Shown: positions 35,463 through 44,540, counted from the first letter of the stretch. The stretch is DNA of 64,000 nt from Paenibacillus sp. MAEPY2 (GCF_000499205.1 NZ_AWUK01000031.1:40532-104531); one strand, 5' to 3'. Numbers and translations are program-made. Notes: a model not told the origin generated them from the sequence alone.

Positions 35463-36110
35463 ATGTCTTTTCGGTGGAAAAAAACAACAGCTGTGTCGCT
35501 GGTTCTAGCGATGCTGCTTATCGTCATTAGTGGTTGTGGGCGCCCTACAAGCGGCGCGACGGAAACACCGGCTCCAGTGGAACCTACTGGTCCAAATCCA
35601 GTTGCCACCATTGAAATGTCGGATGGTCAGAAAATCGTCATTGAGCTCTATCCAGAGATCGCTCCAAACACGGTGAACAATTTTATCTCACTCGCCAATA
35701 AGGGTTTCTATGACGGCCTGATCTTTCACCGCGTCATTCCAGGCTTTATGATTCAGGGTGGCGATCCAGATGGCAACGGTAAAGGTGGTCCAGGATATTC
35801 CATTAAGGGTGAATTTACATCCAATGGTCACAAAAACCATCTGAATCATACCCGTGGGGTCATTTCCATGGCCCGCACAAATGATTTGGACTCCGCAGGC
35901 TCCCAATTTTTCATCATGTTAGCGGATGCTGATTACCTGGATAACGCTTATGCTACCTTTGGCAAAGTCACAGAAGGTATGGATGTCGTTGACGGCATTG
36001 CGGCTCAACAAATAGGTGAAAACGATAAACCAGTCACCGATCAAGTAATGAAAAAAGTCACTGTCGACACTCATGGTCTGGAGTATCCAGAACCTGTAAA
36101 AATGCCTTAA
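35463..36110 (+). CDS. lipoprotein cyclophilin-type peptidyl-prolyl isomerase
   Basis: 215 residues. Lipobox VISGC puts the lipidated Cys at 25; a short Pro/Thr linker leads to a cyclophilin domain (about 48-205) with the active-site pattern FHRVIPGFMIQGGDP and the substrate-site GSQFFIML. It would assist folding of secreted proteins at the outer face of the membrane. Ribosome site AAGGGGGAAC. A terminator follows at 36163. Confidence 0.92.
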   Translation: MSFRWKKTTAVSLVLAMLLIVISGCGRPTSGATETPAPVEPTGPNPVATIEMSDGQKIVIELYPEIAPNTVNNFISLANKGFYDGLIFHRVIPGFMIQGGDPDGNGKGGPGYSIKGEFTSNGHKNHLNHTRGVISMARTNDLDSAGSQFFIMLADADYLDNAYATFGKVTEGMDVVDGIAAQQIGENDKPVTDQVMKKVTVDTHGLEYPEPVKMP

Positions 36111-36162
36111 CCTGTGGAACGGAGCGAGTCGTCGTTCTGATTCATCCTATGTAAGACAAACA

Positions 36163-36205
36163 AAAGCTCTGTCCTGTGCGATTCTCGCCAGGCAGAGCTT
36201 TATTT
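36163..36205 (+). terminator. terminator of cyclophilin gene
   Basis: AAAGCTCTG-CCTG pairs with CAGG-CAGAGCTTT, followed by ATTTAAT. Confidence 0.75.
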
Positions 36206-36291
36206 AATGTTAGCGTTTACATAAATGACTTTATAAAAAATGCCCTCTTCTGGCACGATTCTATATGCAGCAGCTCTGCAACCCGCTGTTC

Positions 36292-36474
36292 TCAATACAT
36301 CCATCCCATCAAACGTAACCAACCGATGATCGCAATCCATAACGGACAGCTGAAAGCAACACCCCATGCAAGCCCTTTCAGTAAACTGCGGTTTACTTCC
36401 ACGAACAACGACTCCTTTCTCCAGGGAATAGTCGCAGTATCGGTAATAATATATGAATTTATACCCGTTTTCAT
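36292..36474 (-). CDS. possible small membrane protein, 60 residues
   Basis: Polar N-terminal 30 residues, then one hydrophobic helix (GLAWGVAFSCPLWIAIIGWL). GAGGG lies 11 bases before the ATG, an acceptable but long spacing. Overlapping frames on both strands exist, but this one has the most protein-like composition. No family recognised. Confidence 0.4.
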   Translation of the reverse strand: MKTGINSYIITDTATIPWRKESLFVEVNRSLLKGLAWGVAFSCPLWIAIIGWLRLMGWMY

Positions 36475-36602
36475 TCGTCACGTAACCCTCTATATCCTGC
36501 TTTTGTTCCGCCGTTTCATGGAATGGGTTGGGTGAACCTGATATAATATGAATACTGAACGATAATGGAAGCTGATTTATGTTTTTGAAAGGAGATTATT
36601 CC

Positions 36603-36860
36603 ATGGCAAAATCCAAAAAACACACCCCTGCTCCCAAAGCAGCACAGGATAAACCGACCACACTAAAGGATCTGCTGAGCAGTGACGTGCTTGAGAAACT
36701 GAAAGCACAGGCTGATGAAGCCAAGGCGGCCGAGGCAGACCGCAAAGAGCAGGAACGCCTGCAGGCGGAAGAAGCTCGTAAAGCGGAACAGAAGCGGAAA
36801 GATAATGATTTTGAGTACCTGTTGAATAACAGTTCGATGGACTGGAAGAAACATAAATAA
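36603..36860 (+). CDS. YqkE-like protein (DUF3886)
   Basis: 85 residues, highly charged. A long helix rich in Lys, Glu and Ala (about 30-68) probably forms a coiled coil; the C-terminal pattern FEYLLNNSSMDWKKHK is the mark of the YqkE/DUF3886 family of Bacillales. The start at 36603 (MAKSKKH) follows AAAGGAG. Function unknown; soluble. Confidence 0.8.
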   Translation: MAKSKKHTPAPKAAQDKPTTLKDLLSSDVLEKLKAQADEAKAAEADRKEQERLQAEEARKAEQKRKDNDFEYLLNNSSMDWKKHK

Positions 36861-36902
36861 CTTTGCAGCAATCCAGATTATCATGATATCTACATTACCG
36901 AT

Positions 36903-36931
36903 ACAGGGCCGTTCAACGGTCCTGTTTTTTT
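36903..36931 (+). terminator. terminator of yqkE-like gene
   Basis: ACAGGGCCGTT and AACGGTCCTGT pair (one G-U), followed by seven Ts. Confidence 0.9.
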
Positions 36932-37018
36932 GTATGGTACATATGATTCATCACTCTTTAGTCGGGTATGTAGAGATAGAGAGTATACTGATAATCTATA
37001 CGATACGGAGGGATCAGG

Positions 37019-37813
37019 ATGACTGAACAACGTTTGCAAGGGAAAGTCGCGATTGTAACCGGAGGTGGCTCAGGAATTGGTCAGGCAACAGCCATTCGTT
37101 TCGCTGAACATGGGGCTAAAGTGTTCTTGCTGGACCGGACCCCGGAGAATGCAGAGGAAACCAAAAAGACAATTGAGAGCGCAGGCGGAGAAGCCCACGT
37201 CATTGAATGTGATATATCCAAACCGGACAACGTGCAAAAGGCCATCAATCAGGCAGCAGAGCAAGCTGGACAGCTGGATATTGTGTTTGCCAATGCGGGT
37301 ATCAACGGCACGATGGCTCCAATTGAAACGATGGAACCTGAGGACTGGGATCAGACGATGGGAATTAATATGCGCGGCACGTTCGCAACCGTGAAGTACG
37401 CCATTCCCCATTTGAAAGATCGCGGAGGAAGCATTATTATTACAAGCTCCATTAACGGTAACCGCGTATTCTCTGGCATCGGCTTCTCTGCATACGCTTC
37501 CAGCAAAGCGGGTCAAACGGCTTTTACGAAGATGGCTGCATTGGAACTGGCCCGTTACAAGATCCGTGTCAACGCCGTCTGTCCGGGAGCCATTGATACG
37601 AATATCGATGACAACACCTATCCTTCGGACGATCTAAAAGAAGTACAGATCCCGGTTGAATTCCCGGAGGGGCATGAACACCCGCTCAAGGGTGAACCAG
37701 GAACGCCGAAGCAGGTCGCCAATCTGGTGCTCTTCCTCGCTTCCGACGAATCTTCCCATGTGACAGGTACTCGGATCTACGTGGACGGTGCGGAATCTTT
37801 GCTCCGTGGATAA
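37019..37813 (+). CDS. short-chain dehydrogenase/reductase (SDR)
   Basis: 264 residues. Cofactor motif TGGGSGIG, NAG motif (FANAGINGT), catalytic Ser in ITSSINGN and YASSKAG carrying the active Tyr and Lys. Asp rather than basic residue after strand 2 (LLDRTPE) suggests NAD preference. Substrate unknown. GGAGGGA precedes the ATG. Monocistronic with a strong terminator. Confidence 0.9.
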   Translation: MTEQRLQGKVAIVTGGGSGIGQATAIRFAEHGAKVFLLDRTPENAEETKKTIESAGGEAHVIECDISKPDNVQKAINQAAEQAGQLDIVFANAGINGTMAPIETMEPEDWDQTMGINMRGTFATVKYAIPHLKDRGGSIIITSSINGNRVFSGIGFSAYASSKAGQTAFTKMAALELARYKIRVNAVCPGAIDTNIDDNTYPSDDLKEVQIPVEFPEGHEHPLKGEPGTPKQVANLVLFLASDESSHVTGTRIYVDGAESLLRG

Positions 37814-37843
37814 TACTAATATCAGGCTCAATGAGCAGTCAAC

Positions 37844-37900
37844 AGCCAAACATCCCGCAAACAGACTGGATTTCCAGACTGCTGCGGGATGTTTGGCTTT
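37844..37900. terminator. terminator of SDR gene
   Basis: A 16-bp perfect stem AGCCAAACATCCCGCA with its complement encloses a smaller hairpin; TTT follows. It may also stop the convergent ywaF-like gene. Confidence 0.88.
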
Positions 37901-37925
37901 CCCATTGGTTTGAATTCCCTTTTAA

Positions 37926-38687
37926 CTAGAGCGCTGAACTCTTTCCTCTCTTCACTCGGTTATTCAGCCGCTCCGGAATCGCAAATAGCAGGACGTACAT
38001 CAGGGAAAACATCACTGCTGCCAACACCTCTTCCCCAAGAATGTACAAGGGATAAGGGCCCAACAGGTCGAGCACTGAAGGGGTATCCGGTTTGTGTCTC
38101 AGGAACATATAATTGGCGTCAAGCAGAACATCCACACCGTACACGACCAACGCTGCCACATTCACAAATATCATTGAACCCAACACAGTTCTCCAGCTTG
38201 GACGAAGCTGTTCTACCCAAGTCATGTAGAGCAACGCCAGAATAATACAAGCGTGGGCCGTAAAAAATTGAATGAAACGAAAATGGCCATAAGCATAACC
38301 AAGATTAGGCGTTACGATTGCCATCAAGGCTCCTGCTATTCCTGCGAACAGCAATGCAGAATGTAGCAGTCGGCTGCGTGTCAATAATAGCAGCGCCGAT
38401 AATAATAGTGAAAGACTGCATAACTCCAGCGGTAATGAAGTCTGCAGGCTCCACACGCCTCCATACACGTACCATAGTTGAAGCACAATCTCGCAGCCGA
38501 ACATGACACAGGCTAGAGCAATCCGAAAGATACGGCGTAGGTTGGATGACGATGAACGTAGCCAGTTTCGTAACAGGAACATCAATATAATCAGTGCAGC
38601 AATTAGAGCGATCGCCCACAGGTGTGAAGTTGAAAATAGTATAAAAGGTTCCGCATCATAAGGGTCTAGCCACTGGGGATATGCCAT
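37926..38687 (-). CDS. TIGR02206-type membrane protein (YwaF-like)
   Basis: 253 residues and about seven membrane helices, with the family landmarks FSTSHLWAI near the start, SLPLELCSLS and FFTAHACIILALLYM in the middle, and PYPLYILGEEV near the end. This conserved membrane family (YwaF in Bacillus subtilis) has no established function. Start at 38687 (MAYPQW) is preferred to the longer frame because AGAAGAGG lies just before it. Confidence 0.8.
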   Translation of the reverse strand: MAYPQWLDPYDAEPFILFSTSHLWAIALIAALIILMFLLRNWLRSSSSNLRRIFRIALACVMFGCEIVLQLWYVYGGVWSLQTSLPLELCSLSLLLSALLLLTRSRLLHSALLFAGIAGALMAIVTPNLGYAYGHFRFIQFFTAHACIILALLYMTWVEQLRPSWRTVLGSMIFVNVAALVVYGVDVLLDANYMFLRHKPDTPSVLDLLGPYPLYILGEEVLAAVMFSLMYVLLFAIPERLNNRVKRGKSSAL

Positions 38688-38810
38688 TGCGCCTCTTCTC
38701 TCCTTCTCATTACACAAACACAATATATCTCTATAATGTTAACTTTTTCATTTTGGCATTGAATGAGTAGACTGTCCAGATGGAATTCTAAATTAGGATT
38801 GTATTTTAAA

Positions 38811-38828
38811 TATCTTTATGTTAAGATA
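38811..38828 (+). promoter_or_regulatory. MhqR-like operator
   Basis: TATCTTTATGTTAAGATA: 6-base inverted arms TATCTT/AAGATA with 6-base centre, the same length and outer bases as the MhqR operator (TATCTCGAATTCGAGATA) known before quinone-response dioxygenase genes in Bacillus. It lies about 90 bases before the dioxygenase start. Confidence 0.55.
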
Positions 38829-38850
38829 AATTCAAGAACTAAACAAACTA

Positions 38851-38865
38851 AAAGTTAGTAACTTT
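38851..38865 (+). promoter_or_regulatory. palindromic operator candidate
   Basis: AAAGTTAGTAACTTT is a perfect inverted repeat (7-base arms, one-base centre) between the MhqR-like site and the dioxygenase gene. The size and sequence suit a MarR- or HxlR-type repressor; the protein is unknown. Confidence 0.5.
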
Positions 38866-38916
38866 CTTAACGAAAATATTATAGAAATAGAATTAAACCA
38901 TCAGGAGGTATTTATA

Positions 38917-39891
38917 ATGCAAATCAAAGGACTTCACCATGTATCTGCACTCACTGCACACGCCGCTGAGAACTATCGGTTCTATACCAATGTTATGGGG
39001 CTGCGACTGATCAAAAAAACAGTCAACCAGGATGATGTCTCGGTCTATCACCTCTTCTATGGAGATGAAAAAGGGAATCCGGGTACCGAGCTTACCTTCT
39101 TTGAAATTCCGATGGCGGGACAGACACGCGAAGGCCTGAACAGCATCTCAGCAACGTCCCTTCGTGTGCCTAGCGATGCAGCCCTTACGTACTGGCAACA
39201 GCGGTTTGACGAATTTGAAGTCCCTCATGGAGAAATCACTGAACGCGGTGGACGCGCTACTCTCGCGTTTACGGACTTTGAAGGACAACGTCTGATTCTC
39301 GTCTCCGATGAACACAATACAGGTGTTGCAGGCGGAAAACCGTGGGATCAAAGCCCTGTGCCTGCTGAGTATGGCATTGTCGGCTTAGGTCCGATTCATC
39401 TTACCGTTAGAGATGCATCCCTCACCACTCCAGTCCTTACCGAACTGCTCGGCTTCCGTCGAAAAGGAACTTATCCTGCTTTTGTCGCTGGCCAACCCGA
39501 TGTGCTCGTCTTTGAATCCGGTGAAGGTGGCAGCGGCTCCGAGGTGCATGTCGAAGAACGAACTGACCTTGCTCAGGAACGCCCGGGACGTGGCAGCGTG
39601 CACCATGTGGCCTTCCGTGTGGATAATGAGGAAGAACTGAAGCAATGGGTGGAACGCGTGCATAACTTCCGGTTCCCGAACTCTGGTTTCGTAGACCGTT
39701 TCTACTTCCGCTCCCTGTATTTCCGTGAACCTAATGGTATCCTGTTCGAGCTTGCAACTGACGGTCCCGGCTTCGATACGGATGAAGAACTGGCTCATCT
39801 TGGCGAGTCCCTGGCTCTGCCACCATTCCTTGAAGGTCGCCGGGCAGAGATTGAATCCAGACTGAAACCATTGGATACCATGATTAGATAA
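38917..39891 (+). CDS. ring-cleaving dioxygenase, glyoxalase/VOC fold (MhqO/MhqA-like)
   Basis: 324 residues with two repeated VOC domains (about 1-140 and 150-290). Metal ligands are the His pair in IKGLHHVSALTA, the His in LGPIHLTVRD or SVHHVAFRV, and the Glu in FREPNGILFELATD. Members of this group are induced by hydroquinones and catechols and open the aromatic ring for detoxification. Perfect AGGAGG site; the two palindromes upstream fit control by a quinone-sensing MarR-type repressor. Confidence 0.88.
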   Translation: MQIKGLHHVSALTAHAAENYRFYTNVMGLRLIKKTVNQDDVSVYHLFYGDEKGNPGTELTFFEIPMAGQTREGLNSISATSLRVPSDAALTYWQQRFDEFEVPHGEITERGGRATLAFTDFEGQRLILVSDEHNTGVAGGKPWDQSPVPAEYGIVGLGPIHLTVRDASLTTPVLTELLGFRRKGTYPAFVAGQPDVLVFESGEGGSGSEVHVEERTDLAQERPGRGSVHHVAFRVDNEEELKQWVERVHNFRFPNSGFVDRFYFRSLYFREPNGILFELATDGPGFDTDEELAHLGESLALPPFLEGRRAEIESRLKPLDTMIR

Positions 39892-39917
39892 ACAACGCAG
39901 ACATCATAGAAAAAAAT

Positions 39918-39983
39918 AAACGATTATCGCTGTGCATCATCCCGAGAGACCCGGCTGATGCTCCAGACGATAATCGTTTTTCA
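39918..39983. terminator. bidirectional terminator
   Basis: AAACGATTATCG pairs with CGATAATCGTTT, enclosing a second stem TGCATCA/TGATGC; A-run on the left, T-run on the right. Shared by the dioxygenase and the convergent small gene. Confidence 0.88.
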
Positions 39984-40000
39984 GGTTCCATAAAGTCATT

Positions 40001-40243
40001 TTATTTGGTCAGATAAGATGTAGTCAGGGGTACAAACAAGGAAGAACCAGGCGTCTCTTCCACAATCTCTACAACCACAAAATCCGTTTTGGATACATCC
40101 ACATCAACACCAATCAAACCATCTTCCGCAGCAAGCGATACAGATTTCAGGGTTGTATTATTGCCATCCATGATTTTAATTTCCTGGGAACCACCTACTG
40201 CTGCCAGCTCCAGATGTAATTTGGAATATTTTTTCTTCGTCAT
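40001..40243 (-). CDS. hypothetical small beta-rich protein, 80 residues
   Basis: Alternating hydrophobic pattern (LHLELAAVGGSQEIKIMDG, FVVVEIVEETPGSSLFVP) points to a small beta-sheet protein. No signal peptide. The start is uncertain: ATG at 40243 and an in-frame GTG at 40291 both lack a clear ribosome site. Convergent with the dioxygenase. Not recognised. Confidence 0.5.
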   Translation of the reverse strand: MTKKKYSKLHLELAAVGGSQEIKIMDGNNTTLKSVSLAAEDGLIGVDVDVSKTDFVVVEIVEETPGSSLFVPLTTSYLTK

Positions 40244-40413
40244 GATTTGGAAGCTAAAATTATTGGAATACCTTCTGTATTCGGACAGCACAAAATGAGG
40301 CTAAAGTTTCATTATTTTTTCAGCCTCACTCGGTTCCCTGTGTCATTAAGACAATGGGGGTATATTTTTTTGTCATAACTACCCGTAATTCCGCTCTTCG
40401 CTAATTAATCAAT

Positions 40414-41259
40414 TCAATCAAAAGATTCATAATACTCCTCTTCATACTCTTCCGTGCTGTACTTCAATTCAACAGCCTGCCACTGACCATCCTTAAATTC
40501 ATAGGTAAAGTTCAGATCGCCGTCATATAAACCCATACCGTATGCACCGGATGCTGACACCACCAACTTGCCATTCTCCACACTGTAATAAACAACACCG
40601 CCGAACTTGAGCTCCTCGTTATACACTCCCTCGCTTGTGTCTTCCTCCATCAGAGAAGGCTCTGCATGAACACCATCAACGGTAACGTTGATCGTAACCT
40701 GACCTGGTGTAACACTGACTTTCGAATTTACATGCTGCTTCACAATCTCAACCAACGATTGCATCTTCATCTCTTCCAACGTATTTGGATCGATAATATG
40801 AGCCTCGCCCAGATAGATCCCTGTTCCATGACCGGCTGTAAACAATACAACTATTTCCTTCTGGCCATCTCCATTCAGATCCAGTTCGTGTACTTCCGGT
40901 TTGTAAGAGCCGCCTTCTCCCTGCCACTTACTGAATTCTCGTTTCTTGCCGTTCACTTCCAACACCATTCCGTTGTATATATATCCAGAGCCTTCGACTT
41001 TCATGGGGTATAGTCTTACGTTCTCATTTTCCGGAGCAACCGAAACGTACTCTCCCTTAACAGGGATCGATTCCTTCGTTGTAAACGCTGCTTCATTCAT
41101 TGTTTCCATATTAGAGGCCGCGACCGCTGAGGTCTGGCTGGATTGATCATCTATGTTAAGCTGTTTTTGCGATTCATTCATGGTTCTGGCAGACGACGTT
41201 GTACTAATCGTAGCTACCGCCAAAATAATCATCAGCAGGATACCTGTCCAAGTTTTCAA
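40414..41259 (-). CDS. secreted hypothetical protein with EF-hand-like calcium loop
   Basis: 281 residues, TTG start after TAAGGAG (9-base spacing). Signal peptide (to about 24). The middle contains ELDLNGDGQKEIVVLFTAGHG, an FG-GAP/EF-hand-like D-x-N-x-D-G loop that usually binds calcium, as seen in VCBS-type proteins. The C-terminus is very acidic (EEYEEEYYESFD). No catalytic motif seen; function unknown. Confidence 0.75.
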   Translation of the reverse strand: MKTWTGILLMIILAVATISTTSSARTMNESQKQLNIDDQSSQTSAVAASNMETMNEAAFTTKESIPVKGEYVSVAPENENVRLYPMKVEGSGYIYNGMVLEVNGKKREFSKWQGEGGSYKPEVHELDLNGDGQKEIVVLFTAGHGTGIYLGEAHIIDPNTLEEMKMQSLVEIVKQHVNSKVSVTPGQVTINVTVDGVHAEPSLMEEDTSEGVYNEELKFGGVVYYSVENGKLVVSASGAYGMGLYDGDLNFTYEFKDGQWQAVELKYSTEEYEEEYYESFD

Positions 41260-41428
41260 TATGCTGGGCTCCTTAATCTGTAGTGGAATACTACCATTAT
41301 ATCTTCATTTATCGCCCAAGCGTTGCGAATTTGTTAATGTTTCATAAAAAAATCTTTACATATTTCAGTTTTTACGAAAGAATGTTCGGCTTTAACCATA
41401 ATAAGCAAAAAAACACCCCGGAAACAGC

Positions 41429-42706
41429 TCAAGGCTGCATCCGAAATGCTTTCGTTTTGTCCATTAATCGATCTGTTAACTGTCTTAACTCTTCTGCTGA
41501 GGATGAAATCTCCTGCATGATTGCCGTCTCTTCATGTGCCGCATCCATAATCCGTCTCGCCTCATCCGAGAACGATCCGGCTTTCCCCTGAATCTTCTTC
41601 ACATGACCATGCGTCTGTTCCACACGGCTGGTCTGCTCCCCAATTTTGGCTCCGATTTCATGAGCGCCCTTCATAAACACTTCCACCGTACCTGTAAGCT
41701 CCTGTAACGTCTGATCAACAGAGATCGTGCGCTCGGATTCGTTCACAACCAAACCGTGCTGTTCATGAATCAGTTGAGCTGTATCCTTAATTCGCTGCTG
41801 TACGCGGCTGATCAGCTCATTAATCCGATGCACCGATTGTTTGCTCTCGTCTGCCAGCTTGCGAATCTGCTGTGCCACCACAGCAAAGCCCGCTCCCTCT
41901 TCTCCCGCACGTGCAGCCTCAATGGAAGCATTCAAGGCAAGCAGCCCTGTTTCCTCTGCAATGTTTTTGACGGATTGAGTAATGGCTTCAATATCCGAGG
42001 CTTCCTTCTCGAGCAGCACCATGATGTCACGGGAACGATTGTGGGATTCCGTCAGCTCGTCCATTCCTTTCATCAGAGAAGAGAAAGTTTGCTTCGTATG
42101 ATCTACCGAGCGTTCCATCTGGCCGGACATCTCTGTCATACCGATCGACTGACTGTGCATACGCTGAAAATCGTTCAACATTTCATCTGCTGTAATCAGC
42201 GACTGATGTGAAGTCGTTTTCTGCTCTTCCACACCCACCGCAATATGATCCACCGCATCAGACATCATCTCGATCTGCTCTGCTGCCTGGGCGATTGCTT
42301 CACTGAGTGACTGTGCGTTCTGCGAGGTAGTGCGTGTACTATCTGTAATATCGTTTACAATACTTCTCAAATTGAAAACCATTACGCGAAAAGCATCATA
42401 TAATACAGTAATTTCATCCTGTGTACGCCGCTCTGGAACTTCAGCCGTCAAATCCCCCGATGAGATTTGTTGTGCCGCACGGGACAAATGTACAATTGGA
42501 CGAGTCAACCAACGGGAGGCAAACCAGCCCAGAATCGCGTTCCAGCACACGCCCATGATAAGTACGATGGAGATGTACAGCCAGCTTGGCATAGAGAACG
42601 AGAGCCAGTCCTGGAGGAAAAATATAAAAAAGCCGCTAGTTCCGTACGTAATCAGTGAAATCAGTACCAAACCTGCGACGGTTTTTGCGCCTAAAGTCCA
42701 TTTCAT
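41429..42706 (-). CDS. methyl-accepting chemotaxis protein lacking an external sensor domain
   Basis: 425 residues. Two membrane helices close together (about 8-30 and 40-62) leave no room for an extracellular ligand domain; then HAMP (about 65-115) and the MCP signalling domain with tip NIAEETGLLALNASIEAARA and GEEGAGFAVVAQQIRKLADE. It may sense membrane state, energy or an internal signal. Start at 42706 follows GAGGTG. Divergent from aspA across a region with an FNR/CRP-like site. Confidence 0.88.
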   Translation of the reverse strand: MKWTLGAKTVAGLVLISLITYGTSGFFIFFLQDWLSFSMPSWLYISIVLIMGVCWNAILGWFASRWLTRPIVHLSRAAQQISSGDLTAEVPERRTQDEITVLYDAFRVMVFNLRSIVNDITDSTRTTSQNAQSLSEAIAQAAEQIEMMSDAVDHIAVGVEEQKTTSHQSLITADEMLNDFQRMHSQSIGMTEMSGQMERSVDHTKQTFSSLMKGMDELTESHNRSRDIMVLLEKEASDIEAITQSVKNIAEETGLLALNASIEAARAGEEGAGFAVVAQQIRKLADESKQSVHRINELISRVQQRIKDTAQLIHEQHGLVVNESERTISVDQTLQELTGTVEVFMKGAHEIGAKIGEQTSRVEQTHGHVKKIQGKAGSFSDEARRIMDAAHEETAIMQEISSSAEELRQLTDRLMDKTKAFRMQP

Positions 42707-42760
42707 TTTCACACCTCATAGTCCTTTTTTCCTATTTTACCAATAGATAACCAAATTACA

Positions 42761-42776
42761 TGTGATTTAGATCACT
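42761..42776. promoter_or_regulatory. FNR/CRP-like operator
   Basis: TGTGATTTAGATCACT matches the Fnr/Crp-family pattern TGTGA-N6-TCACA with one change. It sits 55 bases before the chemoreceptor start and 180 bases before the aspA sigma-54 promoter. Confidence 0.45.
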
Positions 42777-42939
42777 GAAAACGACAAATTGATCATTGTG
42801 TAAAGGTTCATGCATGACTTCATTCCAGTGGAGCATAATGGATAAGACAACAATGCCCGAGTTGAGTTGAGAATCGTTTTGCCAAGGTGATATCCTGAAT
42901 TTAAATTATTTATCGGCAAGAAGGGTGAAATGATTTAGC

Positions 42940-42956
42940 TTGGCATCCATTTTGCT
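42940..42956 (+). promoter_or_regulatory. sigma-54 (-24/-12) promoter of aspA
   Basis: TTGGCATCCATTTTGCT matches YTGGCAYGN4TTGCW at all positions but one (C for G). It ends 74 bases before the aspA start, and rpoN is the next gene but one. Confidence 0.75.
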
Positions 42957-43029
42957 TAAATGATATACTGAGTGCGCTTCGGCATTGCCGGAGCTGACCT
43001 ATTTTTGGATGCCACTGGAGGCGAACGAA

Positions 43030-44463
43030 ATGTCTACAATGTCCACAAGGACGGAGAAAGATTTTATTGGAGAAAAAGAAATTCCTGCTTATGCTTATTA
43101 CGGAATACAGACGGTTCGGGCTGTAGAGAACTTCCCGATCACTGGCGTTCCTGTACACCGGGAGCTGATTACAGCTCTGGCTGCGGTGAAAAAGGCTGCG
43201 GCAATCACGAATATGGAGCTGAAGATGCTGCCACGCAAAATTGGCGATGTCATCGTCATGGCTGCGGAAGAAATGATGAAAGGCCATCATCTGGATCATT
43301 TTATTGTTGACTCCATTCAGGGCGGTGCAGGCACCTCCATGAATATGAATATGAACGAAATTTTGGCCAATCGTGGACTGGAGCTGTTATTGCAGAACAA
43401 GGGTGACTATTTCCACTGTAACCCGAATAACCACGTGAACATGTCCCAATCCACCAATGACGTAATCCCAACTGCACTGCGTATTGCTGCGTATCGGTTG
43501 TCTGAAACGTTGCTGGATACGATGAAACGTCTGCAAGATGCATTCCGCAAAAAAGAACAGGAATTCAACGACGTAGTCAAAGTAGGCCGGACACACCTTC
43601 AGGATGCTGTGCCTATTCGCCTTGGACAAGAGTTCGGTGCTTATGCACGCGTTATTGGACGTGATATTGAACGTCTCGAGTTCGCCAATCGTCGCCTGCT
43701 CACCATTAACCTTGGAGCGACGGCTGTAGGTACAGGTCTCAACGCCAAACCGGAATACATTGTCAAAGTCACGGAGCATCTGTCTGATGTGACAGGATTG
43801 AATTTGCAAACGGCTGAGGACCTCGTGGATGCCACACAGAATACGGATGCCTATCTGGAATTGTCGGCTGCTCTGAAAGTATGTGCTGTCAGTCTGTCCA
43901 AAATCTGTAACGATATTCGGATGATGGCTTCCGGTCCACGTGCAGGATTCAATGAGCTGCGACTTCCACCACGTCAGCCTGGTTCATCCATTATGCCGGG
44001 CAAAGTGAACCCAGTTATGGCTGAAGTGATCAATCAGGTATCCTTCCAGGTTATGGGGAATGACCATACGATCTGCATGGCCTGTGAAGCTGGTCAATTC
44101 GAATTGAACGTCATGGGTCCGGTTATCGCGTTCAACTTGTTGCAATCGCTTAAAATCATGAACAATGGCATCGACGTCTTCACTCGTTATGCCGTTGAAG
44201 AGATGGAAGCGAACCGTGAGCGTTGTGCGTTAATCATGAAGCAGAGCTTCAGTGTAATTACAGCGCTGAATCCGCATCTTGGCTATGATGTGGCAGCTTC
44301 CATTGTGAAGGAAGCACTGAAAACCGGGAACACCTTGCAGGAGATTATTCTGGAACGGGGTCTGCTGACACCGGAAGAACTGGAAGAAATTTTGCACCCG
44401 GAGCAGATGACTACTCCAGGGATTGCAGGCGAGCACTTCCTGCGTAATATGGAACGGTTGTAG
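43030..44463 (+). CDS. aspA: aspartate ammonia-lyase (aspartase)
   Basis: 477 residues, normal for the aspartase/fumarase superfamily. It converts aspartate to fumarate and ammonia in the cytoplasm. Family motifs: active-site Ser loop GSSIMPGKVNP, the TNDVIPTALR segment and GRTHLQDAVPIRLGQE. Active-site loops match aspartase better than fumarase (IQGGAGTSMNMN). Start at 43030 follows TGGAGG with 8-base spacing. The sigma-54 promoter upstream implies control by an enhancer-binding activator, fitting the amino-acid catabolism block. Ends before a strong bidirectional terminator. Confidence 0.93.
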   Translation: MSTMSTRTEKDFIGEKEIPAYAYYGIQTVRAVENFPITGVPVHRELITALAAVKKAAAITNMELKMLPRKIGDVIVMAAEEMMKGHHLDHFIVDSIQGGAGTSMNMNMNEILANRGLELLLQNKGDYFHCNPNNHVNMSQSTNDVIPTALRIAAYRLSETLLDTMKRLQDAFRKKEQEFNDVVKVGRTHLQDAVPIRLGQEFGAYARVIGRDIERLEFANRRLLTINLGATAVGTGLNAKPEYIVKVTEHLSDVTGLNLQTAEDLVDATQNTDAYLELSAALKVCAVSLSKICNDIRMMASGPRAGFNELRLPPRQPGSSIMPGKVNPVMAEVINQVSFQVMGNDHTICMACEAGQFELNVMGPVIAFNLLQSLKIMNNGIDVFTRYAVEEMEANRERCALIMKQSFSVITALNPHLGYDVAASIVKEALKTGNTLQEIILERGLLTPEELEEILHPEQMTTPGIAGEHFLRNMERL

Positions 44464-44504
44464 GCTGTTTAAGTCCAACGAATGAATATACACACTGACT
44501 CTCC

Positions 44505-44534
44505 GATGACAGAATAACCTTATGATCACTGTTA
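44505..44534. repeat. relic arm of dispersed hairpin repeat
   Basis: 26 of 30 bases match the outer arm of the copy at 63940 (GATGACAGAA-AACCTT-GATC-CTGTTA). The rest of the element is missing, replaced by the aspA/rpoN terminator. Confidence 0.5.
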
Positions 44535-44540
44535 AATAAG

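Larger units (their letters stand above)
42707..43029. other. divergent regulatory region between MCP gene and aspA
   Basis: Holds an FNR/CRP-like palindrome (42761-42776) and a sigma-54 promoter (42940-42956). No small gene is supported; frames beginning at 42972 and 42985 lack ribosome sites. Confidence 0.6.

Noticed and set aside
36176..36535. 119-codon plus-strand frame
   Set aside because: It begins inside the cyclophilin terminator, lacks a ribosome site and overlaps a more protein-like minus-strand frame.
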